Source: an uncultured Spartobacteria bacterium (GTDB taxonomy: Bacteria > Verrucomicrobiota > Verrucomicrobiia > Chthoniobacterales > JAATET01). From it: 53,641 nucleotides of DNA. Below are positions 26,817-34,630 of the stretch, one piece after another. The notes under the pieces were generated by a model. The model worked only from the letters and a program-made list of their open reading frames with translations, ran no database searches and was not told the DNA's origin. The position numbers and the translations under genes were made by a program. How positions within the stretch are numbered: the stretch's first letter is position 1; each line of letters begins with the position of its first letter. The stretch covers positions 1 through 53,641 of the forward strand of contig CALGTD010000053.1 in the NCBI GenBank assembly GCA_937901895.1, written 5' to 3'.

Positions 26817-27863
26817 ATGTTTGACAAGGTTCTTGGTTTTTTTTCCAACGACATCGGCATTGACCTCGGCACCGCAAATACCCTCGTTTTCGTAAAAGAT
26901 CACGGCATCGTGCTCCGCGAGCCGTCCGTGGTTGCGGTGCAGGCGGGCACCAACAAGGTGCTGGCCGTGGGCGACGAGGCCAAACGAATGCTCGGGCGGA
27001 CTCCCGGCAATATCGTGGCGATTCGTCCTCTCAAGGACGGCGTGATTGCCGACTTCGAGGTGACCGAGGCGATGCTGCGCCATTTCATTAACAAGGTCCA
27101 CAATCGCCGCCGCATGGTGCGTCCGCGTGTGGTGATTGCGGTGCCCTCGGGGATCACCGAGGTCGAGAAGCGCGCGGTGAAGGATTCCGCGACGCATGCC
27201 GGTGCACGCGAAGTGTATTTGATCGAGGAGCCGATGGCTGCGGCGATCGGCGTCGGCCTGCCGGTGCAGGATGCGGCTGGAAACATGGTCGTCGACATCG
27301 GTGGCGGAACGACCGAGGTGGCGCTGCTTTCGCTCTCGGGCATCGTGTTCAGCCGCAGCGTGCGAGTGGCGGGTGATGAACTCGACGAAGCCATCGCGCA
27401 ATACATGAAGCGTGCCTACAACCTCATGGTCGGCGAGCGCACGGCGGAGGAGATCAAGATTCGCATTGGCTCGGCCTACAAGCTCGAGAAGGAAGTGAGC
27501 ATGGAGGTCAAGGGGCGCGACCTCGTTGCAGGCCTGCCGAAAACCATCACCATCACCTCGCAGGAAGTGCGCGAGGCGCTCATGGAGCCGATCTCGACGA
27601 TCGTGGATTCCGTGCGCATCACGCTCGAGCGCTGCCCTCCCGAGCTCTCCGCCGATCTCGTCGACCGCGGCCTTGTGCTCGCGGGCGGCGGTGCGCTGCT
27701 CCGCGGCCTGGATCGTCTGCTCGCGGAGGAAACCGGCCTTCCCGTTCACGTCGCCGAGGATCCGCTGAGCGCGGTTGCCGAGGGCACGGGCAAGGCTCTC
27801 CAGGAATTGAATTTGTTGCGCCGTGTTTCCGCCATGGACCGGCAGTATCACGCGCAATCCTGA
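26817..27863 (+). CDS. mreB: MreB, actin-like rod-shape protein
   Basis: Cytoplasmic actin homologue that forms short membrane-bound filaments and directs lateral wall synthesis with MreC, MreD, PBP2 and RodA. 348 residues. Phosphate-1 motif GIDLGTANT at 14-22, IEEPMAAAIG, phosphate-2 DIGGGTTEVA, and adenosine motif LVLAGGGALLRGLD are all intact. The N-terminus MFDKVLGFFSNDIG includes a short amphipathic, membrane-binding stretch. First gene of the operon mreB-mreC-mreD-mrdA-rng; a candidate promoter lies about 85-115 bp upstream. Confidence 0.97.
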   Translation: MFDKVLGFFSNDIGIDLGTANTLVFVKDHGIVLREPSVVAVQAGTNKVLAVGDEAKRMLGRTPGNIVAIRPLKDGVIADFEVTEAMLRHFINKVHNRRRMVRPRVVIAVPSGITEVEKRAVKDSATHAGAREVYLIEEPMAAAIGVGLPVQDAAGNMVVDIGGGTTEVALLSLSGIVFSRSVRVAGDELDEAIAQYMKRAYNLMVGERTAEEIKIRIGSAYKLEKEVSMEVKGRDLVAGLPKTITITSQEVREALMEPISTIVDSVRITLERCPPELSADLVDRGLVLAGGGALLRGLDRLLAEETGLPVHVAEDPLSAVAEGTGKALQELNLLRRVSAMDRQYHAQS

Positions 27864-27920
27864 GCGAAACCGCAATGAGCGACGGACTCCGGTCCGTTGT
27901 GCTGCGGACTGCATCGCGCC

Positions 27921-28751
27921 ATGAGAAAAGTAAACATCCTCCTCGCGGTCATCGTCGTGCTGGTTGCGGTGTTTTTCATGCTGCTGAGCACCGGGGCTGT
28001 GAAGGGGCTGCAATCCGGGCTCCTCTCGCTGATGGCGCCATTCCTCAAGACGGGCAGTGCGGTGCAGCAGGGCCTCGGCGCGATGGGGAAGGGGTTCAAG
28101 TCGCTGGACGAGCTCGAGGCAGACAACCGCCGGCTTTCCACCGAGAACAAGGAGCTTCGCGCGATGAACCAGATCCTGCGGGATCTCGAGACCGAGAACA
28201 ACCGGCTCCGCGCCGCCCTCGACTACCGCGAGCGCTCGGTGTTCCGCCTCGTGCCGGCGCAGATTTTTTCGCGCGATGCATCGAGTTGGTGGAACACGGT
28301 GATGATCAATCGCGGCTTCGAGGACGGCATCGACGATGGTCTCGGGTCCGGTGTTCCCAACACGGTGATCACCGACAAGGGCCTCGTCGGGAAGATCATG
28401 AACGTGCAGAAGAACACGGCGACCGTGCTGCTCATTACGGATGAAAACTGCCGCGTGGGCGCCTACGTCGAGGGTTCGCGTTCGAAGGGCATCGTCAGTG
28501 GCATGCGCGTGCAGGAGGGTGGCAATCCGGAGTTGCAGATGAACTTTCTGGACAAGAACGCCGATCTTCAGCCCGGCCAGAAGGTCTACACCCAGGGAGT
28601 GGGTGCGGTGTTTCCTCCGGGGCTGCTCATCGGAACGGTGAAGAGTTTCCAGCAGCGTGAGCTCGATGGTCAGGCGATCATCACGCCGGAAGTGGATTTC
28701 GCAACGCTCGCGGACGTGTTCGTCATCGTCAGCCAGCCGCAGCAGCAATGA
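27921..28751 (+). CDS. mreC: MreC, rod-shape-determining periplasmic scaffold
   Basis: Bitopic inner-membrane protein that binds and activates PBP2. 276 residues from ATG 27921: one N-terminal TM helix (VNILLAVIVVLVAVFFMLL), a coiled coil of about 40 residues (LEADNRRLSTENKELRAMNQ and following), then the MreC beta-domain pair (SSWWNTVMINRGFEDGI, GKIMNVQKNTATVLLITDEN). The stop overlaps the mreD start by ATGA. The longer frame from 27897 would precede the TM helix with no reason. Confidence 0.94.
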   Translation: MRKVNILLAVIVVLVAVFFMLLSTGAVKGLQSGLLSLMAPFLKTGSAVQQGLGAMGKGFKSLDELEADNRRLSTENKELRAMNQILRDLETENNRLRAALDYRERSVFRLVPAQIFSRDASSWWNTVMINRGFEDGIDDGLGSGVPNTVITDKGLVGKIMNVQKNTATVLLITDENCRVGAYVEGSRSKGIVSGMRVQEGGNPELQMNFLDKNADLQPGQKVYTQGVGAVFPPGLLIGTVKSFQQRELDGQAIITPEVDFATLADVFVIVSQPQQQ

Positions 28752-29302
28752 TCAGGGACGCCATCAAGACCGTGGCTCTGGCGGTCGGCATCTTTGCGGC
28801 ATTTGTCCTGCAGATGTTCATTCCGCCGATGGATTTCGCCGCGGGCTCGCGGGTGATGCTGGTGCCGGTGCTGTTCTGCGCGGGGGCGTGCACGCTTCCG
28901 TATCCGCTCATGCTCGCGCTGGCGGTGCTGACGGGATTGATGACCGATCTCCTTTCCCTGCAGCTGGTTGGCGACTCGGTTGAAATCTCGGTCGGCTGGT
29001 CTATTCTGCTGCTCGTGGCGCTCGGATCGATCTGTCAGGGGGTGCGTCCCCTTGTGTTGCGTGGCCAATGGTGGCTGCCTGCGCTGATGAGCGCCCTCAC
29101 GACGCTCTCGATCCTGCTTTCCCAGTATCTCGCGATCACGATGCGGAGATTCGACACCGGGGGATTCGTCTGGAACGAGACGGTGACGGCCCGGATTCTT
29201 GTGCCTGCGCTCGTGGCAATGGTTCTCTCGCTCTGGCTGCACATGATCATTGCCTTCGTCACGTGGCGGCGGCAGGAGCGTCGACTGCTGAGGGATTTCT
29301 AA
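28748..29302 (+). CDS. mreD: MreD, rod-shape-determining membrane protein
   Basis: Polytopic inner-membrane partner of MreC. 184 residues with five or six hydrophobic helices (for example TVALAVGIFAAFVLQMF, MLALAVLTGLMTDLLSL, LVPALVAMVLSLWLHMI). MreD sequences are poorly conserved, so the call rests on size, topology, the TGLMTDLLS-type segment and position between mreC and mrdA. It overlaps mreC by 4 nt and abuts mrdA. Confidence 0.88.
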   Translation: MIRDAIKTVALAVGIFAAFVLQMFIPPMDFAAGSRVMLVPVLFCAGACTLPYPLMLALAVLTGLMTDLLSLQLVGDSVEISVGWSILLLVALGSICQGVRPLVLRGQWWLPALMSALTTLSILLSQYLAITMRRFDTGGFVWNETVTARILVPALVAMVLSLWLHMIIAFVTWRRQERRLLRDF

Positions 29303-31549
29303 ATGAGAAAAGGAACCCCCGCATTTCGCATCTTCTTCATGGGATCGATCGTGCTCCTTTGCATGGGCGTTCTCGTCGCGAAGCTGTGGTGGGTGCAGGT
29401 CGTGCGCGGCGACTACTACGCATCGATCATTCAAAAGGGCGGCCAGGTGACCGTGCGCCTGCCCGCAGTGCGCGGGGAAATCAAGGACCGCAACGGCGTT
29501 GCGTTGGTCGAGAACCGCCGCAGCTTCGAGGTCGACTTCTACCTGCCGGACATCGTTCGCGCCTATCAAAAGGAGCACAACAAGGTGCCGATGCAGCCGT
29601 GGAGGCGGTTTGACCGTCACGGAAACCCCGTCGACGACAAGGAGCCGGACATTCCCACGGTGGTGAATGCCACGGTGATTGAGCGCCTTCGCCAGCTTGA
29701 TCTCGAGCAGGACTACAACGCCGAGCAGCTCCAGGTGCATTTCCGCAACGAGCGCGAGATCCCGTTCACGTATCGCGAGGACCTCGATTTCGAAACGATG
29801 GCCCGTTACATGGAGAACAATGTCGATCTCCCCGGGCTGAAGGCGGAGGTGAAGGCCGTGCGCAACTATCCGTATGGAGCGCTCGCGGCCCACATCCTCG
29901 GCTACGTGGGACCGCCGCAGGATATTTCCAAGCAGCGCGCCGAAGAGGCGGCGAAGGGGCGTGTCTACAATTTTTACCAGCCCGACATGGAGGGCCGCGC
30001 GCAGGTCGAGAAGCTCATGGACGAGCAGCTTCGTGGCACCGCGGGCGTTCGCATTCTGCAGAAGGACGCGAAAGGGCAGATCATCGAGGGGGACGTGGAA
30101 CTCGTGCCGCCGAAGCCGGGCAACGATGTCTATCTCACGATCGACGCGCGGCTGCAGGGCGTCGTCGAGGAGACGTTGAAGGTCGCCGGCCGCGCGGGGG
30201 CGGTCGTCATCGATCCAAACAACGGCGACATTCTCGCGATGGCGTCGGTGCCGTCCTTCGATCCGAACGTCTTCATTCCGAAAATCTCCGCGCGGGACTG
30301 GGCGGAGATCACCAATGACGAGACCGAGCCGTTGATGAATCGTGCGATCAACGCCTACGTGCCCGGCTCGACCTACAAGATCGTGACGGCGCTCGCGGGA
30401 CTGAAGGCGGGCATTGGCGCCCGGCGGTTCACCTGCTCCGGCGGCGTGACCTACGGCGACCATTTCATGAAGTGCTGGATCTTCGGCAAGGGGTCGCACG
30501 GTTCCCTCGACCTCGAAGGCGCCATCAAGGTTTCGTGCAACGCCTACTTCGCGCAGTATCTCAACACGGCAAACATCGAGCCGCTCGAGGAGATCGGAAA
30601 AATGCTCGGCCTCGGCCAGCTCTCGGGTCTCGGGTTGTCTGGAGAAAGTCCCGGGGTGCTCGATGGCAAGGAGCACCTCGCCCGGGTCAGTCCCCGGGAA
30701 CGCTGGCGTCCGGGTCTGTCCGCCAACGTCGCGATCGGTCAGGGGCAGGTGCTGGCCACGCCGCTGCAGATGGCGATTGTTGCCGCGGCGGTCGCCAATG
30801 GCGGCACCGTGTATTATCCGCGCCTCATCGACCGGGTCGTGGACAAGGATGGCAATATCGTCGAGCAGCAGCCAGCGAAGGTGCGTGCGAATTTGATCAC
30901 CGATGCCGGCATCAAGCCGGAGGATCTCGAGCATGTCCGCAAGGGAATGTGGCGGGTCGTCAACGAAAACGGCGGCACCGCGCGGAAGGCGCGCCTGGCC
31001 GAGCCCGAACACGCGGTATCCGGGAAAACCGGCACCGCGCAGAACTGGCGGGTGACGAAGGATGGTATTCGCGTGAAGGACAACAACGTGCTGTTCATCG
31101 CCTTCGCCCCCTACGAAAAACCGAGGTATGCCGTATGCGTGCTCGTGCAGGGAGGTGAGTCGGGAGGTCAGGTCGCCGCGCCGCTTGCGGGCAAGATTCT
31201 CGACGAGGCCTTCAAGCTGGAAGAGGGCGGAAGCGAATACCAGCTCGCCCGCGTCGAGCCGGCGAAGGGGAATTTCCGGCACATCAGTTCCATCGACTTC
31301 GGAGCCCCGGTTCCGGTGGCTCTTTCCGACGGTGAGACGGTGGCCAATGTGGAGCCGGCCACGGCCACGGTGAGAGCCGCGCCGGTGGCCGCCGCCCCCG
31401 CCATCCGCGCGGAGCCGGACGCCCGCGGGCGGGTGGAGCAGCCCAAGAAGGAACGCAAAGGGCTCTTGAATTTTTTCAACTCAAGCGACGAAAAGAAGAA
31501 AACGAACGAGAGCTCCGGTTCTCCGAAACGGAACCCTTTCCGTCGTTGA
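29303..31549 (+). CDS. mrdA: Penicillin-binding protein 2 (elongasome transpeptidase)
   Basis: Class B PBP that crosslinks peptidoglycan during elongation. 748 residues: TM helix (about 10-30), pedestal/dimerisation domain with RGEIKDRNGVALVENR, transpeptidase domain with catalytic Ser356 in the STYK motif, the SxN motif SCN (NAYFAQYL after it), and KTGT with Lys575. After the enzyme domain ends (about 640) there is a long Ala/Pro- then Lys/Ser-rich tail of about 100 residues, which lengthens it beyond the roughly 630 of E. coli PBP2. The partner rodA, often next, is missing here; rng follows after 60 bp. Confidence 0.95.
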   Translation: MRKGTPAFRIFFMGSIVLLCMGVLVAKLWWVQVVRGDYYASIIQKGGQVTVRLPAVRGEIKDRNGVALVENRRSFEVDFYLPDIVRAYQKEHNKVPMQPWRRFDRHGNPVDDKEPDIPTVVNATVIERLRQLDLEQDYNAEQLQVHFRNEREIPFTYREDLDFETMARYMENNVDLPGLKAEVKAVRNYPYGALAAHILGYVGPPQDISKQRAEEAAKGRVYNFYQPDMEGRAQVEKLMDEQLRGTAGVRILQKDAKGQIIEGDVELVPPKPGNDVYLTIDARLQGVVEETLKVAGRAGAVVIDPNNGDILAMASVPSFDPNVFIPKISARDWAEITNDETEPLMNRAINAYVPGSTYKIVTALAGLKAGIGARRFTCSGGVTYGDHFMKCWIFGKGSHGSLDLEGAIKVSCNAYFAQYLNTANIEPLEEIGKMLGLGQLSGLGLSGESPGVLDGKEHLARVSPRERWRPGLSANVAIGQGQVLATPLQMAIVAAAVANGGTVYYPRLIDRVVDKDGNIVEQQPAKVRANLITDAGIKPEDLEHVRKGMWRVVNENGGTARKARLAEPEHAVSGKTGTAQNWRVTKDGIRVKDNNVLFIAFAPYEKPRYAVCVLVQGGESGGQVAAPLAGKILDEAFKLEEGGSEYQLARVEPAKGNFRHISSIDFGAPVPVALSDGETVANVEPATATVRAAPVAAAPAIRAEPDARGRVEQPKKERKGLLNFFNSSDEKKKTNESSGSPKRNPFRR

Positions 31550-31609
31550 GGATGAAAACCCTCCTCACATCCACTTCAGCCGCCCGTCGCAACCCGGCGG
31601 GCAATACCC

Positions 31610-33196
31610 ATGATCGAAATTTTCAAACGTTGGCTGGGACTGGGCCGCAAGCCCACCGGCACAAAACTCATCATCAGCTGCGAGAAACTCGAGAAACGCG
31701 TTGCGCTTCTTGAGAACAACCGCCTCGAAGAATACACGATCGAACGCGAGACCGACCGCAACATTGTCGGCGGCATCTACAAGGGCCGCGTGCGTAACAT
31801 CGAGCACGGGCTCAAGGCGATGTTCGTGGACATCGGGTTCGAGAAAAATGCGTTCCTCCATTTCTGGGATGCGATCCCGGCCGCGCTCGACAGCGGAATC
31901 GAGGCGGTGAGTCGCGAGGGCAAGGGCGGGCCGAAAAAGCCGCAGAAGAAGATCACCGCAAAGGATATTCCGAACATTTATCCGGTCGGTTCCGACGTGA
32001 TCGTCCAGGTGAGCAAGGGGCCGATTAGCAACAAGGGCCCCCGCATCACGACGAACATCAGCCTTGCCGGCCGCTACCTCGTGCTGATGCCGTTCAACGA
32101 CCAGTGCGGCATCTCGCGCAAGATCGAGGATCCCAAGGAACGCGATCGTCTCCGCAAGATCCTGCGGGAACTCGACCTGCCCGAAGGCATGGGCGTGATC
32201 ATGCGCACGGCGGGCCAGGGCCAGCGGGCCCGGTATTTCGTGCGCGATCTCAGCATTCTGCTCGAGCAATGGGATGAGATCGAAAAAGGCATGCGGGAAA
32301 AGAAGGCGCCCGCCGAGCTGTTCCGCGAACCGGACCTGCTCGATCGCGCCGTGCGCGACTTCCTCACCGACGAGGTGGACGAGGTGCTCATCGACGACCT
32401 TGCCGCCTTCGAGCGCGTGCAGAAGCTCGTGGAGCAGATTTCCAAGCGCGCGAAAAAGCGCGTTCACCATTACGCCGGCGTCCAGCCCATCTTCGATTTC
32501 TTCGGCGTGCAGTCGCAGATCGACTCCGCATTTCATCGCCAGGTGTGGCTGCCCTGCGGCGGCTACATTGTGATCGACGAAACCGAGGCGATGATCGCCG
32601 TGGACGTGAACACCGGCCGCAACAAGGGCGCGAAGGACATGGACAAGACCATCCTTACGACGAATCTCGACGCGGCCGACGAGATCGCGCGCCAGCTCCG
32701 CCTGCGCAACATCGGGGGATTGATTGTCGCCGATTTCATCGACATGAAGAGTCGCAAGGACCAGCAGGCGGTCTATCAGCGCATCCGCGAGCGGCTCAAA
32801 CGCGACAAGGCGCGCACGCACGTGCTTCCGATCTCGCAGCTCGGTCTCATGGAAATGACCCGGCAGCGTGCGCAGGAGAGCCTTGCGAGTTCGCAGTTTT
32901 CGGTCTGCACGCACTGCAACGGTCGTGGTCGCGTGAAGAGTCCGATGACGATGAGTGTCGAGCTGCAGCGCGCGCTCCACTCAGTGATGAAGAAGCATCA
33001 GGCGGACATCCACGAGATCAAGGTCGTCTGCCATCCCGATCTGCTGGCGCGTCTGCGCGAGCAGGACGAGGAACTCCTGATCGATATCGAGCGTCGCTAC
33101 GCGAGCCGGCTTTCCTTCCGGGCCGATCCAACCTTCCACCAGGAGAAGTTCGTCATCAGTGACGCCGTGACCGGCAAGGAACTGATGAGGTCCTGA
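31610..33196 (+). CDS. rng: Ribonuclease E/G family endoribonuclease (RNase G)
   Basis: Single-strand-specific endoribonuclease for rRNA maturation and mRNA decay. 528 residues, closer to RNase G than to the long RNase E. N-terminal S1-like region (GGIYKGRVRNIEHGLKAMFVDIG) carries a Lys/Gly-rich insert (about 100-120). RNase H-like/DNase I-like core has GQGQRARYFVRDL, metal-binding IAVDVNTGRN, and IGGLIVADFIDM. The Zn-link is CTHC (about 435). The mreBCD-rng linkage is also seen in E. coli (mreBCD-maf-rng). It ends the operon, followed by an inverted repeat. Confidence 0.94.
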   Translation: MIEIFKRWLGLGRKPTGTKLIISCEKLEKRVALLENNRLEEYTIERETDRNIVGGIYKGRVRNIEHGLKAMFVDIGFEKNAFLHFWDAIPAALDSGIEAVSREGKGGPKKPQKKITAKDIPNIYPVGSDVIVQVSKGPISNKGPRITTNISLAGRYLVLMPFNDQCGISRKIEDPKERDRLRKILRELDLPEGMGVIMRTAGQGQRARYFVRDLSILLEQWDEIEKGMREKKAPAELFREPDLLDRAVRDFLTDEVDEVLIDDLAAFERVQKLVEQISKRAKKRVHHYAGVQPIFDFFGVQSQIDSAFHRQVWLPCGGYIVIDETEAMIAVDVNTGRNKGAKDMDKTILTTNLDAADEIARQLRLRNIGGLIVADFIDMKSRKDQQAVYQRIRERLKRDKARTHVLPISQLGLMEMTRQRAQESLASSQFSVCTHCNGRGRVKSPMTMSVELQRALHSVMKKHQADIHEIKVVCHPDLLARLREQDEELLIDIERRYASRLSFRADPTFHQEKFVISDAVTGKELMRS

Positions 33197-33217
33197 CGGA
33201 CGCTGTTCCGGTGCGTT

Positions 33218-33243
33218 CCCGTTTCCTTTCGAAGGGAAACGGG
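33218..33243. terminator. Inverted repeat between convergent rng and DUF192 genes
   Basis: CCCGTTTCCTTTC pairs with GAAGGGAAACGGG (one G-T type mismatch in 13), centred between the two stops (33196 and 33261). No clear T-run on either side, but the position and strength suit a bidirectional terminator. Confidence 0.6.
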
Positions 33244-33260
33244 ATCGACGGACGGAGTGG

Positions 33261-33731
33261 CTATTCCTCGCCGGCCGGCGGCAGGCCCGAGATCGTGTCC
33301 CCCGGGATCACGCCGTTTTTCAGGAACCAGCCCTGGGGCATCTCGAGGGCGTAGGCCACCGTCGTAAAGCGGCTCGGGACAATCGTCTCATCCAGCGGCT
33401 GCAGATCGTGGATTTCGAGAATGACGCCGACCGCGTTGATGTAAGCGATCGAGAGCGGGATCTTCGTGTTTTGCATCCAGAAACCGGCCGGGCCTGGTTC
33501 ATCCATCACGAAGAGCATGCCCTCGTCCTCGCCGAGGGATTCACGAAACATCAGGCCGGCGGAGCGCTCCTGTTCGCTGTCGGCAATCTCCGCGGTCACC
33601 TTCTTGGAGCCCACGACCAGAGTGAGGGTGGGCAGTTTCGGCTGAGCCTGGCTGATGTCCGCGGCGGCGGCCGGGTCGGTGAGGAGAACAGCGAGGGCAA
33701 GGGAGCACAACCAGGGCAAAACGCGGCGCAT
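33261..33731 (-). CDS. Exported DUF192 protein
   Basis: 156 residues from ATG 33731: signal peptide (RRVLPWLCSLALAVLLTDPAAA), then one DUF192 domain with SEQERSAGLMFRESL, FWMQNTKIPLSIAYIN and a C-terminal LEMPQGWFLKNGVIPGD. DUF192 is a small beta-rich family of unknown biochemical role, usually exported. The longer frame was rejected in favour of the ATG that begins the signal peptide. Divergent from actA with 239 bp between starts. Confidence 0.88.
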   Translation of the reverse strand: MRRVLPWLCSLALAVLLTDPAAAADISQAQPKLPTLTLVVGSKKVTAEIADSEQERSAGLMFRESLGEDEGMLFVMDEPGPAGFWMQNTKIPLSIAYINAVGVILEIHDLQPLDETIVPSRFTTVAYALEMPQGWFLKNGVIPGDTISGLPPAGEE

Positions 33732-33883
33732 GGGCGCGACTATACCGAATGCAGGCGTGGCGGCGAACCGGATTTTCGTCGTCGGATTCGCAGGGCTCTC
33801 CGGGAGGCGGTTTCCTGTGTGCAAGTCGAAAATTCGGACCGGCGGTGCCCCCGCGGAAAATGCGAGTAAAACCGCCCAAAAAA

Positions 33884-33912
33884 TTGATTGCCATTAGATT
33901 CGTTAATAATAG
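33884..33912 (+). promoter_or_regulatory. AT-rich candidate promoter for the act operon
   Basis: In a GC-rich window the stretch 33880-33912 is strikingly AT-rich: TTGATT (33884-33889), 17-nt spacer, TAATAG (33907-33912), with overlapping TAATAAT. It lies about 60-85 bp before actA. The rest of the 239-bp divergent region shows nothing clear. Confidence 0.45.
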
Positions 33913-33970
33913 CCTCCGGGAACTTCGAGCGTCCCCAAGCATGATTTTTCCCGAATTGACCGACTGACCG

Positions 33971-34630
33971 ATGGCCAATTTTTTTCCGAAATGGACCAAC
34001 TGGCTCCCGCTGAAGCTGGTAATTTGCCTGGGGACGGTCGGCGGAGCGCTCCTCGCAGGTGTCTGGTATTACTTCACGCCGAAATACACCCGCGTGGGCT
34101 ATCAGCCTGACCAGCCGGTGCCGTTTTCCCACAAGATCCACGTGGAGCAGCTCGGCATGGACTGCCGGTATTGCCACAGTTTCGTGGAGGTGGCGTCGCA
34201 CTCGAACGTTCCAACGACGCAGACCTGCATCACGTGCCACGGATCCGGCAAGGTGCAGAGCGACAACCCGAAGCTCACCGCCGTGGTCAACAGCTGGGAG
34301 TCGGGAAATCCCGTGCAGTGGAACCGCATCCACCAGGTGCCCGATTACGCCTATTTCAACCATGCGGTTCACGTGAATCGCGGCGTGAGCTGCTATTCCT
34401 GCCATGGCGACGTGAGCGCGATGGAGGTTGTCTATCAGCATGAACCCCAGAGCATGGCGTGGTGCCTCGAGTGCCATCGTGCACCGGAGAATCACCTGCG
34501 TCCGCCCGAGGAAGTTTTCAACATGAAGTGGAAGCCGGTGGCCAGCGTGTCTCAACAGGACATAGGCAAGGCGTTCAGGAAGGAATGGGACGTCAACCCG
34601 CCCACGACATGCGGAGGTTGTCATCGATGA
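33971..34630 (+). CDS. actA: ActA, pentaheme cytochrome c subunit of alternative complex III
   Basis: Membrane-anchored multiheme cytochrome c of the quinol oxidoreductase ACIII, on the periplasmic side. 219 residues: one TM helix (about 13-34) then five CxxCH sites at 65-69, 86-90, 141-145, 165-169 and 214-218, matching five c-type hemes. The last CxxCH is followed by one residue and the stop. The stop overlaps actB by ATGA. Start ATG 33971 lies 60-85 bp downstream of an AT-rich candidate promoter. Confidence 0.94.
   Translation: MANFFPKWTNWLPLKLVICLGTVGGALLAGVWYYFTPKYTRVGYQPDQPVPFSHKIHVEQLGMDCRYCHSFVEVASHSNVPTTQTCITCHGSGKVQSDNPKLTAVVNSWESGNPVQWNRIHQVPDYAYFNHAVHVNRGVSCYSCHGDVSAMEVVYQHEPQSMAWCLECHRAPENHLRPPEEVFNMKWKPVASVSQQDIGKAFRKEWDVNPPTTCGGCHR

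Noticed and set aside
26772..31282. Long minus-strand open frames (658 and 870 codons) opposite mreB-mreC and mreD-mrdA
   Set aside because: Same cause as above: antisense frames opposite well-conserved genes, no motifs.
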